From assembly GCF_010093535.1 (NCBI RefSeq), contig NW_022985219.1:182042-202753 (forward strand): a DNA stretch of 20,712 bases, in the 5' to 3' direction. Both the position numbers and the translations under genes were made by a program. The stretch is from Lindgomyces ingoldianus (lineage: Eukaryota; Ascomycota; Dothideomycetes; Pleosporales; Lindgomycetaceae). Below are positions 1 through 10,010 of this stretch, in pieces. The notes under the pieces are model-generated. The model had not been told where the DNA came from, made no database searches, and worked only from the letters and a program-made list of their open reading frames with translations. Positions within the stretch are counted from its first letter, which is position 1. Each line of letters starts with the position of its first letter.

Positions 1-464
1 GGTGCGGGAACGGTACATCTATGGATGCCCTCTGATGCCTGCGGGTATTAACTACCTTGGGACCTTTGAAAGCGGACCTTGACCAAATGGTGAGGATGTA
101 AAGTCGCAATCTTAGGTTGCTTATATTTGAGCGGGCTGTTTAATTGCGGGCCATCTGCTTTATCCAGCCTCTAAAGGTCTACCAGGCTTGACCTGAAGCA
201 CCTAGTTGCACTTCTCCTGACACAGTTTTCCCTCACTAAGGTTTTCCAGAGTTCAGTCACCAGTGATGGGTACTGCCCAGGCGTGACCCGTACGGTCACC
301 ACCGCAGGTCCGCCTATGGCTAGTGCAAGCTTTGTGGCTGACTATGTACTCTTTTTTCCTACTAGGTTTTTAATGAGGCTAGTCACGCTACTTTTGTACA
401 TAGAATTTGACACTACCTATCCTTTTCTAGGTCTCGGGACGAGCCCTAAGAAGAGGGGAGGCTA
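1..464 (+). mobile_element. 3' internal part of an LTR retrotransposon, cut by window edge
   Basis: This stretch has balanced base composition and little RIP, unlike most of the window. No frame gives a recognisable protein on either strand. It leads directly into a polypurine tract and a TG...CA repeat, so I read it as the last internal, probably untranslated, part of a plus-strand LTR retrotransposon whose coding part lies left of the window. The family cannot be named from what is present. The TGTCACGGT start of its LTR is shared with the gypsy-type element at 18429, which hints at Ty3/gypsy. Confidence 0.6.
448..461 (+). other. Polypurine tract of left-edge retrotransposon
   Basis: A 14-base all-purine run, AAGAAGAGGGGAGG, lies three bases before the TGTCACGG start of the LTR at 465. 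This is the expected place and composition for the plus-strand primer of an LTR retrotransposon, and it fixes the element's orientation as plus. Confidence 0.75.
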
Positions 465-639
465 TGTCACGGTTATGTTACAGCTATCCAACCCCTGAGT
501 ACCCTAAGGGCTTGGCACGGGGTATATAGGCTCCTCGGCCTCCGTACCTCTGCCTCCGACCCTAAGGTTTACTCTCGTTACCCCCCCTATCCTGCATTCC
601 CTCTCTGTGACCTGTGTTTCCTGCTCGATACCTCTTACA
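465..639 (+). repeat. 3' LTR, 175 bp, little affected by RIP
   Basis: The repeat begins TGTCACGG and ends CTCTTACA, directly after a polypurine tract. It contains a TATA-like GGTATATAGG at 521-530 in a GC-rich context. Its right edge at 639/640 is exactly where similarity between the two large repeat copies (640 onward and about 3648 onward) begins, so it is an insertion into that older repeat. The 5' partner LTR is outside the window, so the target duplication cannot be checked; the candidate right half is AGATT at 640-644. Confidence 0.72.
521..530 (+). promoter_or_regulatory. TATA-like element inside the 175-bp LTR
   Basis: GGTATATAGG lies in GC-rich surroundings about 55 bases into the LTR, a plausible U3 promoter position. 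This is a motif match only; no transcription start can be seen. Confidence 0.35.
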
Positions 640-1558
640 AGATTAGTAATTATGCAACTTGTGTATAATTAAGTCTGTAGGCTTATTAGAGCCTCTAACA
701 TGTTAATCTTATTATTCTAGTACTCTAGGCTAGTCTTGTTCTGTAGTGTTGCCTCTAATATCCCTATGTCCTTTGCAAGTTATTTATATAATAGGAATTG
801 TTCCTTATTCTTTCTATTATTGCGCAGAGTTGTTAGTTGCTAATAGGATTTTATTATAATAGTATAGTTAATTGCTTTTCTAGTAGATCGCGCAGGTACT
901 GCTGTTGTCTAGCTGCTAGGTTGTGCAGCTTTAATAGCTTTAGTGTGCGCCTCGCACTATCTCCTCTTTACTTTGTACAGTAGCAGAGCTTGCTGTATAA
1001 TGCAAAGAATTAATCTGCTATCCTAAAGGATAAGTAACTAAATAAAGTACCTTACAGGGTGTAGGTGCTTTGTTGTCACTCTTCCTAAAGGATAGGTAAT
1101 AAAATAAAGTGCCTTACAAGGCGTAAGGTTAATCGCTTGTGCAGTAGATCGCGCGGGTACTGCTGTTGTCTAGCTGCTAGGTTGTGCAGCTTTAATAGCT
1201 TTAGTGTGCGCCTTGCACTATCTCCTTCTTACTTTGTACAGTAGCAGAGCTTGCTGTGCGATGTAAAGAATTAATGTGCTATTGTCTAGCTGCTAGGTTG
1301 TGCAGCTTTAGTGGCTTTAGTGTGCGTCTTACACTATCTCCTCCTTACTCTGTACAGTAGCAGAGCTTGCTGTACAATGCAAAGGATTAATCTGCTATCC
1401 TACAGGATAGGTAACTAAACAAAGTACCTTGTAGGGCGTAAGTGCTCTGTTGTTACTCTTCCTAAGGGATAGGTAACAAAACAAAGTACCTTATAAAGCG
1501 TAGGTACTCTGTTATTACTCTTGCTAATTTGCAGTTAATTAAATTAAACACTAATTAG
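640..1558 (+). repeat. Large repeat copy R1: minisatellite-like arrays upstream of LTR L1
   Basis: This matches 3650-4427 over its whole length apart from array copy number, with transition differences. It holds two interleaved units. Unit X is about 117 bp, opens with TTGTCTAGCTGCTAGGTTGTG and contains GTACAGTAGCAGAGCTTGCTGT. Unit Y is a pair of about 65-bp repeats containing CCTAAAGGATAGGTAA. The order here is X (about 901-1018), Y (about 1019-1140), X (about 1162-1277), X (about 1278-1394), Y (about 1391-1525). The first 250 bases, up to the AGTAGATCGCGC motif, are single copy within the unit. I see no protein. Its left end was cut by the retrotransposon ending at 639, so its true start is unknown. 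Confidence 0.8.
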
Positions 1559-1694
1559 TGTTAAATAGGCTCTAACAGCTAGCTGCTTATAGTATAAGCA
1601 CTTAAGTAGCAAGAGTAAAAGTGGTGTACAGTGTGCACAGCGTACAAGGTAGGTAAGGTAAGGGCAACATGTTTCTAGTTCTATTACTCTTGTC

Positions 1695-1714
1695 TTTCCT
1701 CTGTACAGAGGAAA
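1695..1714. repeat. 20-bp perfect palindrome in LTR L1
   Basis: TTTCCTCTGTACAGAGGAAA is its own reverse complement. The same 20 bases are present unchanged at 4564-4583 and 12924-12943 in the other two LTR copies, even though the surrounding sequence has many RIP changes. Confidence 0.85.
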
Positions 1715-1746
1715 AGGGGGATATCTAGATGTTCGCGCACAGAGGT

Positions 1747-1796
1747 TCGCGCACGAGCATCATGTGACATAGATACGTGATCCTGCTCGTGCGCGA
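1747..1796. repeat. Inverted repeat with 13-bp GC-rich arms in LTR L1
   Basis: Arms TCGCGCACGAGCA (1747-1759) and TGCTCGTGCGCGA (1784-1796) are exact reverse complements around a 24-base loop. In L2 the left arm carries two RIP-type changes. In L3 both arms are heavily altered. This may form an RNA or DNA hairpin near the LTR end. Confidence 0.75.
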
Positions 1797-1838
1797 TCGC
1801 TCGTATCCAGGCCGCGACGCTGCTGCTGCGTACGGACA

Positions 1839-3400
1839 GTTAAAGTCTTTAAAATGTAGTATGTAACTAGACTAATTAAGTTCTAAATTTATATAGTACT
1901 AATTAATCTCTTTAGTGTCTAGCTTTTAAAGCTAATATTTATTTAGCTAAGTGTTTAATTAATTTTTATATATAAGTTCTTTTATACATACACCTTAAGT
2001 TAAGACTTACTAATAGTAAAGATCTTTACTACGCCTGTGTTCTATAGTTTGCCTTAGTATACTATATAGTATTAGGTATTAAGGATAAACTGCTTAGCAT
2101 ATTTCTTAGGTTTAATGCTGTAGATGTCCTCTCTTGTTGCATAGTGTAGATAGGCAGTAAAAGTAAAGTAGTTAATAGCTTTTTTAGCATTTTTACCCTT
2201 TTATTTTATTTTTTTTACATTATGTAAATTATTTTCTTCTTTAAAGTAACCTTTAAAGTTTTAGATGTATAAGGTAATAGCTTTACATAATAAGGTCTTA
2301 TTATAAAAATTTTTATATAAAGTAATATACTAGTTCTTTGCTTATATATAGTTATTATAAGAGTAGTTTAATAACTAACATTTTTTCTTATAGTAGACAA
2401 AGCACTTCTTTATCTATGTGCAGTTGTCTCTAGATTATGGCCTAAACCTAAATAAAAATCTTTTATATTGTTCTTTTCTACGCAGAGAGAAGCTTCCTTC
2501 TTGTTATACAAACTTTTATTATGTAGAGTTATATTAGTAGTTTATGTAGTATACATTAGGCAGTTTCTAGAAGTATTAGTTTACTTTTTAGTCTATAGTA
2601 ACTTAGAGTAATGCCTATAAGTTACTAAATAAGGCTTTACATAAAAGCTTAATAGTAAATATAGCATGTTCTAGTTCTAGTTATTCTTAACAGGCTTATA
2701 TAACAGTAGTGTGCAGTAAAACATCCTCTTAAAATTTTATTTTTAGTACTTTTTATATAAGTGTAAGCTTGTTAATTATTATTTTAAGAACTTTATATAA
2801 ACTTTTATTAAAGTTTTTTTATTAGCACTATATAAAAGTTATTATTATCTAGTCTATCTAGTACTAGCTATAGTTTACATTAGTGTTAAAGTAACTACTT
2901 AAAGTGTTATATAAATGCTTCTAGTTATGTCTAGGGCTTATATTATGCATATAGTATATATTTACTTAACTTTCTAGAATATCTAGAAAGATATCTATGT
3001 ACTAAGTTTCTTAAATATTTAGCTATTAATATAAATTAATAAAGATCTTTATTTTATTTATAAAGATGTTATATAGTTAACTTATGTAGTTATTATCTTT
3101 CTTTTATGCTTTTTAAAATTATATAATTTTGTTTGCTAAGAGTTTTTCTTTAGTAGTTTCCCTCTAAAGTAGAAGTTTATATAGGTTGTAATATAGTATA
3201 GATTATGCAGGTGGTATTAGTGGTGCATACACTACTGCAGGCGGTGGTGTGTACAATTAAGGGTGTGGAGCAGGTGTTAGGTAGGGTGGCATGTATTGTT
3301 TGTACAGTAATTAGTGTAGTGCTAGCTAAGGTGTAGAAGCAGGTAATGCTAGTATGTTTAGTGTTAATAGCAGCATTATGTTTAGTCTGCTTCTGTGTAG
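1839..3400 (-). pseudogene. Inverted, truncated Ty1/copia gag relic (RIP-degraded)
   Basis: The reverse complement aligns with plus-strand 4850-6330, the gag to pre-integrase part of the copia element on the other side of LTR L2. Shared blocks are easy to see, for example TAACTACTTTAC on each strand and the text around YIVYQGKLQNTG (stops read through). The gag block reads like fungal copia gag, with a segment near QLEAFIQHFKQLLQH in the right order. It is full of TAA/TAG at positions that look like former Gln/Trp/Arg codons. The relic stops abruptly at 1838/1839 against LTR L1, before any integrase. A Pro-rich stretch around 3200-3300 on the minus strand may be the gag N terminus. Assignment to gag rests on order and resemblance, so I am moderately sure of it; the homology to the other copy is clear. 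Confidence 0.65.
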
Positions 3401-3647
3401 AGCCTTATATAGTAATAAAGGCTGTGTATAAAGCCTTTTTAGTGTAATTACTTTTCTTTATGCTATATTATACAGCTTCTAGGCTTAGGTACCTTTAGTG
3501 CCTAGCTGTAGTGTAATTCTCTTATCTTTTAGCACTTATATAAGCTTTTTTTTAAATATGTAGCTAAGTGCTAAAAAGTTTTATAGTGTCTATCTTTTAA
3601 AATCTTTTATGTAAGCACTTAAAAAAGTAGCGCTCTTTTAAGTTATT
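3401..3647. other. AT-rich spacer, no recognisable feature
   Basis: This sits between the presumed start of the inverted gag relic and the second large repeat. It may be copia leader or repeat-unit DNA; nothing in the window is similar enough to decide. The left limit of the second large repeat is set only by where the first copy is interrupted. Confidence 0.4.
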
Positions 3648-4427
3648 ATATGTAGATTAGTAATTATATAACTTATATATAATTAAGTCTATAAGCTTAT
3701 TAAAGCCTCTAATATATTAATCTTATTATTCTAGTACTCTAGGCTAGTCTTATTTTATAGTGTTGCCTCTAATATTTTTATGTTCTTTATAAGTTATTTA
3801 TATAATAGAAATTATTTCTTGTTCTTTCTATTATTACACAGAGTTGTTAGTTGCTAGTAAGATTTTATTATAATAGTATAGTTAATTGCTTTTCTAGTAG
3901 ATTGCACAGGTACTGCTGTTGTCTAGCTGCTAGGTTATACAGCTTTAATAGCTTTAGTGTACGCCTTACACTATCTCCTTCTTACTTTGTACAGTAGCAG
4001 AGCTTGCTGTACAATGTAAAGGATTAATATGCTATTGTCTAGCTGCTAAGTTGTGCAGCTTTAATAGCTTTAGTGTGCGTCTTACACTATCTCCTTCTTA
4101 CTTTGTACAGTAGCAGAGCTTGCTGTATAATGTAAAGGATTAATGTGCTATTGTTTAGCTACTAAGTTGTGCAGCTTTAGTAGCTTTAGTGTGTGTCTTA
4201 CACTATCTTCTTTTTACTTTGTACAGTAGCAGAGCTTGCTGTATAATGTAAAAAATTAATCTGCTATCTTAAAGAATAAGTAACTAAATAAAGTACTTTA
4301 TAAAGTATAAGTGCTCTATTATTACTCTTTCTAAGAGATAAGTAATAAAATAAAGTACTTTATAAAGTATAAGTACTTTGTTATTACTCTTACTAATTTA
4401 TAGTTAATTAAATTAACTACTAATTAG
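3648..4427 (+). repeat. Large repeat copy R2: minisatellite-like arrays upstream of LTR L2
   Basis: Second copy of the 640-1558 unit, more strongly mutated. The array order differs: three X units in a row (about 3914-4032, 4031-4146, 4147-4262) and then one Y pair (about 4262-4393), against X-Y-X-X-Y in the first copy. Differences between copies are mainly C/T and G/A. The copy-number difference shows that units were gained or lost after or during duplication. Confidence 0.8.
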
Positions 4428-4707
4428 TGTTAAATAAGCTCTAATAGCTAGCTGCTTATAGTATAAGCACTTAAGTAGTAAAAGTAAGAGTAGTGTACAG
4501 TGTGCACAGTGTATAAGGTAGGTAAAGTAAGAGTAATATGTTTCTAGTTCTATTGCTCTTTTCTTTCCTCTGTACAGAGGAAAAGGGGGATATCTAGATG
4601 TTCGCGCACAGAGGTTTGCGCACAAGCATCATGTGACATAGATACGTGGTCCTGCTCGTGCGCGATCGCTTGTATCCAGATCGTGACGCTGCTGCTGCGT
4701 ACAGACA
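4428..4707 (+). repeat. LTR L2 (280 bp), probable 5' LTR of copia element
   Basis: Same family and same ends as 1559-1838 (TGTTAAATAAGCTC ... CAGACA). A plus-strand copia gag relic begins close downstream, which fits a 5' LTR role. The 20-bp palindrome is intact at 4564-4583. The left arm of the hairpin carries two RIP-type changes and the right arm is intact. Confidence 0.75.
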
Positions 4708-4719
4708 TTCTCTATAATT

Positions 4720-6490
4720 AGTATAACTACTTTATTATAGCTTACTATATAAAAGCATAACTAAGTAGCTACATATTCCTATAGCTACAACTCTATATAA
4801 GATTCTCTAAAGCTTATACCTACTATATATGATTTAATTACTATATAATTTATACTAACTTCTACTTATATAAGATATTATAGTAGAGAACTTTACACTT
4901 AAGAAGGTTATATAATTTTAGAAAGCATAAAGAAAGAAAAATAACTATATAAGGCAACTATATAATATTCTAGCTAATAAGGCTATAGGATTTATTAAGC
5001 TTTACTAATGCTTTATTATTTATAAAGCGTTATATATAAGCATCTTTTTTAAGATTTTTAAAGCCTGCGCACACATGTTCTACCTTTATAATATTAGTCT
5101 TAAGAAGATATAGAAGGTCTTATATAAACAGCTTAGTAATTACTTTAATACTAATATAAATTATAAATAGTATTAGACAAATTAGATAATAATAAGCTTT
5201 ATATAAATTAAATAAAAAAAACTTTATAAAAACTTTATATAAAGCTTTTTGTTGAATGGACTCTATGCTAGCTATGCAAGGCAAAGAGGTTTGCACGGTG
5301 TACACATCGCGCGGGGGGGGGGGGTTGCAGGTAACTGGTGTTGATTCTTCTTGTTCTAAGTCTGTGCGAAGGAAAGGGTATTTATCTGTCTGTGCGTACA
5401 ACTGTGACACAAGACTATGTCACGTGACGCCCAACCGCGTATCCAAATACTGCCATTTGGACACTTTTAAAGCTATAATTAATAAGCTTACTTTTATATA
5501 AAAAGCTCTTAGTTTATAATTTTAAAGTAAGATACTACTTTACACTACTATTATATAAGCATGCTAAGAATAACTTAAACTTAAATAAGTACTATTTTTA
5601 ATTAAGCCTACATACAAGACACTATATAGTAGCCTTTATTTAGCACTTTAGGTTATAATTAATTAGCAGAATAACACATTTCTAAATAAACTAAAAAACA
5701 TATACTACACTAATAAAAAATATAACTTTTTTTATATAATTAGCTTTTAATAACATAAAAAAAGTTTAAAGAAATTTAAATTACACTTTTTTATATAATT
5801 AAAGTAATGCTTTGTTTACTATAAAAAATAGTAGTTAATAGATTATTCTTATATAAATTAATTTTATGTAAAACGCTAGTACATCTTTTTATATAAAAAA
5901 TTATATAATAAGACTTTAACATGTAAGAAAGTAAGTATGTATATTTAAAAATTTAAAAGTAAACTAAAGTAAGAAAAAAAAGTTATATAATAATAACTTA
6001 AATAAAAAGAAAGTAAGAAAATTATTAACTACTTTACTACTACTACATTTCTTTACTATGAAACAGCAGAGGACATATAGAGCCTAGAACCTAAAAGATA
6101 TACAGAATAGTTTATTCTTAAAAATTAATATTATATAGTATACTAAGGTAAACTATAGAATACTAGCGCTGTAAAAATTTTTACTATAAAAAAGTTATAA
6201 GTTAAAGCATACTTATAAAAATTTCTTTATATAAAAGTAGACTAAATACTAAATAAGAAAAGTATTAGCTTTAAAAAATAAAAACTAATAAAATTAATTA
6301 GTACTAGATAAATTACTAATCTAGTTAGTAGTGTTATATATTATATACTAAATACACTAACACTTTTTTTATTATCTTTTACTAACATAGACTAAATAAA
6401 TGTATACTTTAATAATATATAAAATATAATTATATAAAGTAATAAAAGTAAAGTTTTAGTTATATATAAATAAAGTTACTTATTTTTTAA
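4720..6490 (+). pseudogene. Copia gag to protease region relic, split by a solo LTR
   Basis: Homologous to the minus strand of 1839-3400. About 4850-5245 and 5469-5600 align to one continuous stretch of the other copy once the insertion 5250-5463 and one CTTTT are removed. The gag block (about 4900-5245) resembles fungal copia gag. Further on, about 6010-6200 matches the YIVYQGKLQNT block of the other copy. I could not recognise an Asp-Ser/Thr-Gly protease site. Former Gln and Arg codons are now stops. Confidence 0.6.
5250..5463. mobile_element. Solo LTR, 214 bp, with target duplication CTTTT
   Basis: Begins TGTTGAATGGACTC, ends CCATTTGGACA, and is flanked by CTTTT at 5245-5249 and 5464-5468. 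The homologous uninterrupted site exists on the minus strand near 2765-2785, proving insertion. It is GC-rich with almost no RIP, probably because it is too short or too recent. Its start and end resemble the 280-bp LTR family (TGTTRAATRGRCTCT...; GTATCCA...GGACA), so it is a diverged relative. It carries a run of 12 G at 5313-5324. ORFs across it on both strands are chance. Confidence 0.88.
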
Positions 6491-6509
6491 TATATAAAAA
6501 GAGAAATTA

Positions 6510-6575
6510 ATGTTTTTTTTACTAAACATAAACTCTAATAACTGCATAGAAGGTTTAGCTATTCTTATATAAAAT
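6510..6575 (+). pseudogene. Copia pre-integrase zinc-binding segment, left half
   Basis: The frame TTT-ACT-AAA-CAT... gives FTKHKL**LHRRFSYSYIK, matching the copia pre-integrase pattern in which a Leu-His-Arg-Arg-Phe-Gly-His motif follows two Arg. The changes here, Gly-His to Ser-Tyr and Arg to stop, are RIP-type. The frame continues into 11409 onward if the gypsy element and one AAAAT are removed. Confidence 0.8.
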
Positions 6576-6866
6576 TGTAACGATTCTCACGAATCGTTCC
6601 ATCTTAGGTCGCTTAGATCCTATCCGAAGGGTCCCTGTATCAGCCCTGACTATGACTTGACCCTGTCCCCTGCAGTTACTTCTATTCCCCTATGTATTTA
6701 GTTGCACCTTGCCTCTATAGCTAGCTTAGTAGTTTTCTAATATCCTTTTATATAAGGCTTATAAGTGTTAATAGCATTCCTAGGTTTAGAGTCCCTACAC
6801 ACTTCTATATGCCTCTAAGTAGATTCTTACTATATTTAGACCTATTATCTTGCCTGTGCTGTTACA
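6576..6866 (+). repeat. 5' LTR (291 bp) of the gypsy element
   Basis: Starts TGTAACGATTCTCACGAATC and ends TGTGCTGTTACA. The outer part (6576 to about 6715) retains CpG and G/C bases that are mutated in the 3' LTR. The inner part (about 6740-6866) is mutated where the 3' LTR is not. The short inverted repeat CGATTC/GAATCG lies just inside the left end. Confidence 0.95.
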
Positions 6867-7600
6867 TTATATTAAAAAACTTTCTTTTACTAGTAATAGC
6901 TTTATTAATAATATTATATTAATTATTTATTTAACTATATTTAACTTTAAAAAGTGTTTAATTTAGTTTAAGTTATAGTTTTTACACACTATTACATTAA
7001 ATTATTTAGTTATTATAAATAAAAATTTAAAAGCTTTTTATTAACTAAAGCTTTTAAGTTTAGAACTTTTTATTCCTTATAATTAAAATTACTTTTAGAA
7101 AAGTTATAAAAAGTGTGCTAAAGTAAAAACCTAAAAACTACTAATAACTTATTAAGATTAAAGATAACTACTAATGCTTAACTTTTAACTACTTTTAGAC
7201 CTTAGAATAAAGCTTATAACACACTCTAGCTATAGCTAAGGTAAGATGCTTACTACTAAAGCTAAATAACTACTAACTTTAGTAGCTAAACCTTTTTTTA
7301 ATAAAACCTAAAGCTAAAAACCTACTAGATTTAGAGTTAAACTTTAGTAATATAGCCTTTAAAAACTAAGTAGCTTAATTAAAAGCATAAATTAAGTAGC
7401 TAACTAGATTAAAAACTATTAGTTTTAATTAACCTTTACTAACTACTAAATTACTTTTAATAATGCCTTAAATTACTTTTACTATACTAATAGTAAAAGA
7501 CTTTTTAAGCACTTTTAAGCTTTTTTAAAGCTACTTTACTAAATGTACACCTAAGATTAAGAACTTTATAAATAGCAAAAAACTTATATTTAAATAATAG
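6867..7600 (+). other. Leader region of the gypsy element, no recognisable gene
   Basis: Very AT-rich and heavily mutated. A primer binding site is expected within a few bases of 6867, but TTATATTAAAAAAC there cannot be matched to a tRNA end, presumably because of RIP. The gag N terminus may begin in here; I cannot place it. Confidence 0.5.
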
Positions 7601-8700
7601 TAAGCCTTTATTATAAATAGACTTAACATTAATTTAAATTACTATTAAAGTAAGCGCGCACGCATAGCGTTAGTATAGAGACACACTGCTAGTATTACAA
7701 AGAAATACTTAGAGCCTAGATACCTAGCTAAATTAGATAACTTTTAGTTTAAAAATATAAAAAAAATAATTAAGCTTTTATAAACTTACTTTATTACTAG
7801 TAATAAAAAGACAGAGGTGTAATAAGCATTTTAAACTTTAAAAATAAGTAAAACAAAAGCATTTTCTACTTTTAAAGCTTACTTTATTAGTGCTACTATT
7901 AAAAGGTTTATATTAAAGTTAGAATAGTTTTTTTACTTATAAAAAAAGATACTGCTTAGCTTAAAAGTACTAAACTTAGGTTTTAAACACACTTAAAAGA
8001 GTTTTTTTAAGATAATAGTAGCCTACCTAATAGCTTATAACATAAAAAAAAACTTTTACTATTTTAAAGTAAACTGTTAACTACATCTAATACTCTAATA
8101 TTAGACCTCTTATAAATTAATTTTAAAAAGTTTTTAGTAATACATTTAAAGCAGTATACTATTCTAGTACACCTATGTTAGTACTCTAATCTACTCTAGC
8201 TACCTACTAATAACCTAGCTAGACACTTGCTTTTAAAAGACAAATAACTTTTAGTAACTATTATAATTATAGTAAACTAGAATATTTTACTAGTAATTAT
8301 TTTATCTCTAAAGTATAAAAAATTAAAGTAGAGTAATAAAAATTTAAGAAAAATTTATAAACATAAATAATTATAAGCTAAACTCTTTTTAGATAGAAAA
8401 TAAAAATGCTTAAAAAAACTTTTTATTTTAAGCTTAAATAAGTATAACCTAGTAAATATTAACTTATTACACTTATTTAAAAAAATATTTTTAAGTCTCT
8501 ACTATTTTAACTTAAAAGGCATTAGAGTTTAATTAAATCCTTTAGTTAATACTAGTGTATATAGTTTTTTATTTATTAACTTAATAACTACTAAGTTTTT
8601 ATTTTAATGCCTTTATATCTTTATCTAATGTTTACCTTTTAAAGTTATAGTTAAGGGCTTTTAAGACTAAATTTAAGTTTCTGTCTACTAGTATATCTGC
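7601..8700 (+). pseudogene. Gypsy gag relic
   Basis: From about 7650 one frame reads through several hundred bases with stops mostly at likely Gln/Trp/Arg positions. It includes a block near KYLEPRYLAKLDNF, followed by a TFKAYF segment and a later SFFKIIVAYL, typical of gypsy-type gag capsid cores in general layout. Beyond about 8100 the signal fades and no CCHC zinc knuckle is legible. Start and end are approximate. Gag would form the virus-like particle shell; this copy cannot. Confidence 0.55.
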
Positions 8701-9179
8701 CTGCACATGTAAATTAATAGTAGAAGCATCTAAAACTACCTTTTTATAATTATAAACCTTATCTTATAAGATTATATTATTAGTATTAAATAGTTACTTT
8801 ATTTTAAACTCTAACTAGATATAAAGAAGAATTAAATTATATAGCCTAGTATGTATTCTACTACTTATAAACTTTTACTACTTTTACTTATATAATTAAA
8901 CTAGCCTACACATAATAAAAAAGTAGAGTTAGATATTAGACAACACAACACACTATAAGAAAAGGACTAGATTTAGTAATTATACAGCCTAACAATCTAC
9001 TGTATTAAGGGTTTACTAAGGCTACTAAAATTATACTGCTCTTTTATTACCTATTGTTTAAAGACACTTAAATTATTAATCTGCCTATTTATTAAAATGT
9101 CTAAAATAGGCCTAAAGGACATTTATTTCTCTACTATTACTTTTATCTTAGCAAATGCTTTTTATTTTAATATAAAAAA

Positions 9180-9539
9180 ATAAGTTCTTTTTAACTTTTA
9201 TTTATAAAATTAAGCACTTAATTAAAGACAAGTAAGCCCTACTATTAGATAATAAATGTAAAACTAAAGTATTAGTAAACCTCTAATTACTATTTAAATA
9301 CTATTAGTACTAAGATGTATTTAGCTATACTGCAGCTTACTAATTACTAGCATATTACCTATACAACTATAAGATTGTTCTTACAGAACCTCTCCCTAAC
9401 AGTTACAGCCTCTTGTATAAACAGAATGTTAAGGAACTAGAGGTAACAAAGAAATATGTTATAGATAATCTAAAATATAGCTTTATTAAGCAGAGTTAGA
9501 GCCCTTTTACATCTTCTATTCTTTGTGTACAGAAACTAA
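9180..9539 (+). pseudogene. Gypsy reverse transcriptase N-terminal relic
   Basis: The frame containing position 9362 reads YNYKIVLTEPLPNSYSLLY, then a stretch ending FIKQS, then SPFTSSILCVQK. This is the conserved lead-in of Ty3/gypsy reverse transcriptase (His/Tyr-Asp-His-Lys-Ile, Gly-Phe-Ile, Ser-Pro, Phe-Val-Lys-Lys). Just upstream the other frames show the DVFS motif that precedes RT. The sequence stops matching RT right after this lead-in, well before the palm and its YxDD site, and passes directly into integrase C-terminal sequence. Confidence 0.85.
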
Positions 9540-10010
9540 ATAGCAACATAGTCTACTTAGACACTAAGAACCTAGCTGTTTAAAGACCTAGCTAAAAACT
9601 ATCTAAATAATAAAAAGGCCTTTTTAAGGTACTTAAACAAGTTAGAAACTTATACTACCTAAAGCTACCTTTAGAGTTAAAGATACATAATGTCTTTGTA
9701 CTAAACATACTTTATAAAGACCTCTAGGATCTACTTTTAAGATAAGAACCTCTAAAACCCTCTAGAATTACTATTAATAAAGTAGAGAAGTAAAAAGTAA
9801 AGAAAATACTTACTAGCAAGCTCTACTAAAAAACACTTAAGTACTAAGTAAAATAAGTAGAACATAACTCTAATCTAGTCTAGTACAAAGCTTTAAATTT
9901 TATAAGTTCTTTTTATAAACCAAAGGCCTTTTATAATAAGTATTTAAATTAGCTAGAACTTCTAAGAGCCTTACATAAGTAAATTAAGGCTTTTAAAGCT
10001 AGTATAAAAG
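9540..10010 (+). pseudogene. Integrase C terminus plus chromodomain relic
   Basis: Continues in the same frame after the deletion junction. VYLDTKNL, then GLFKVL and LKIHNVF correspond to the integrase C-terminal (GPY/F) module. From about 9764, INKVEK*KVKKIL, KY*VK* and NSNLV*YKALNF correspond to a chromodomain, with each conserved Trp now TAG or TAA. In chromoviruses this module tethers integration to modified histone tails. The integrase zinc finger and DDE core are absent. Confidence 0.85.

Larger units (their letters stand above)
1559..1838 (+). repeat. LTR L1 (280 bp), copia-like family
   Basis: Starts TGTTAAATAGGCTCT and ends CGTACGGACA. It matches 4428-4707 (280 bp) and 12788-13064 (277 bp), and all three copies share exactly these ends, which defines a TG...CA terminal repeat. 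It carries a 20-bp perfect palindrome (1695-1714) and a 13-bp-arm hairpin (1747-1796). Its right half keeps many CpG sites. The flanks ATTAG and GTTAA are not a target duplication. The abutting DNA at 1839 is an inverted copia gag relic cut in mid frame. Confidence 0.75.

Noticed and set aside
283..498. 71-codon ORF on the plus strand
   Set aside because: It runs through the polypurine tract and into the LTR, and resembles no known protein; a chance frame in less mutated DNA.
895..1525. CRISPR-like array
   Set aside because: Units of about 117 and 65 bp are adjacent direct repeats without short constant repeats and unique spacers, and the context is eukaryotic.
4413..4625. 70-codon ORF on the minus strand
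   Set aside because: It lies within LTR L2, and the low-complexity Leu/Tyr-rich product reflects repeat sequence.
1554..4712. L1 and L2 as a simple LTR pair with target duplication
   Set aside because: The flanks ATTAG and TTCTC do not match, and both LTRs are preceded by the same array sequence.
5120..5501. Overlapping ORFs on both strands around the G12 run
   Set aside because: Both cross the proven borders of the 214-bp solo LTR, so neither can be an original gene.
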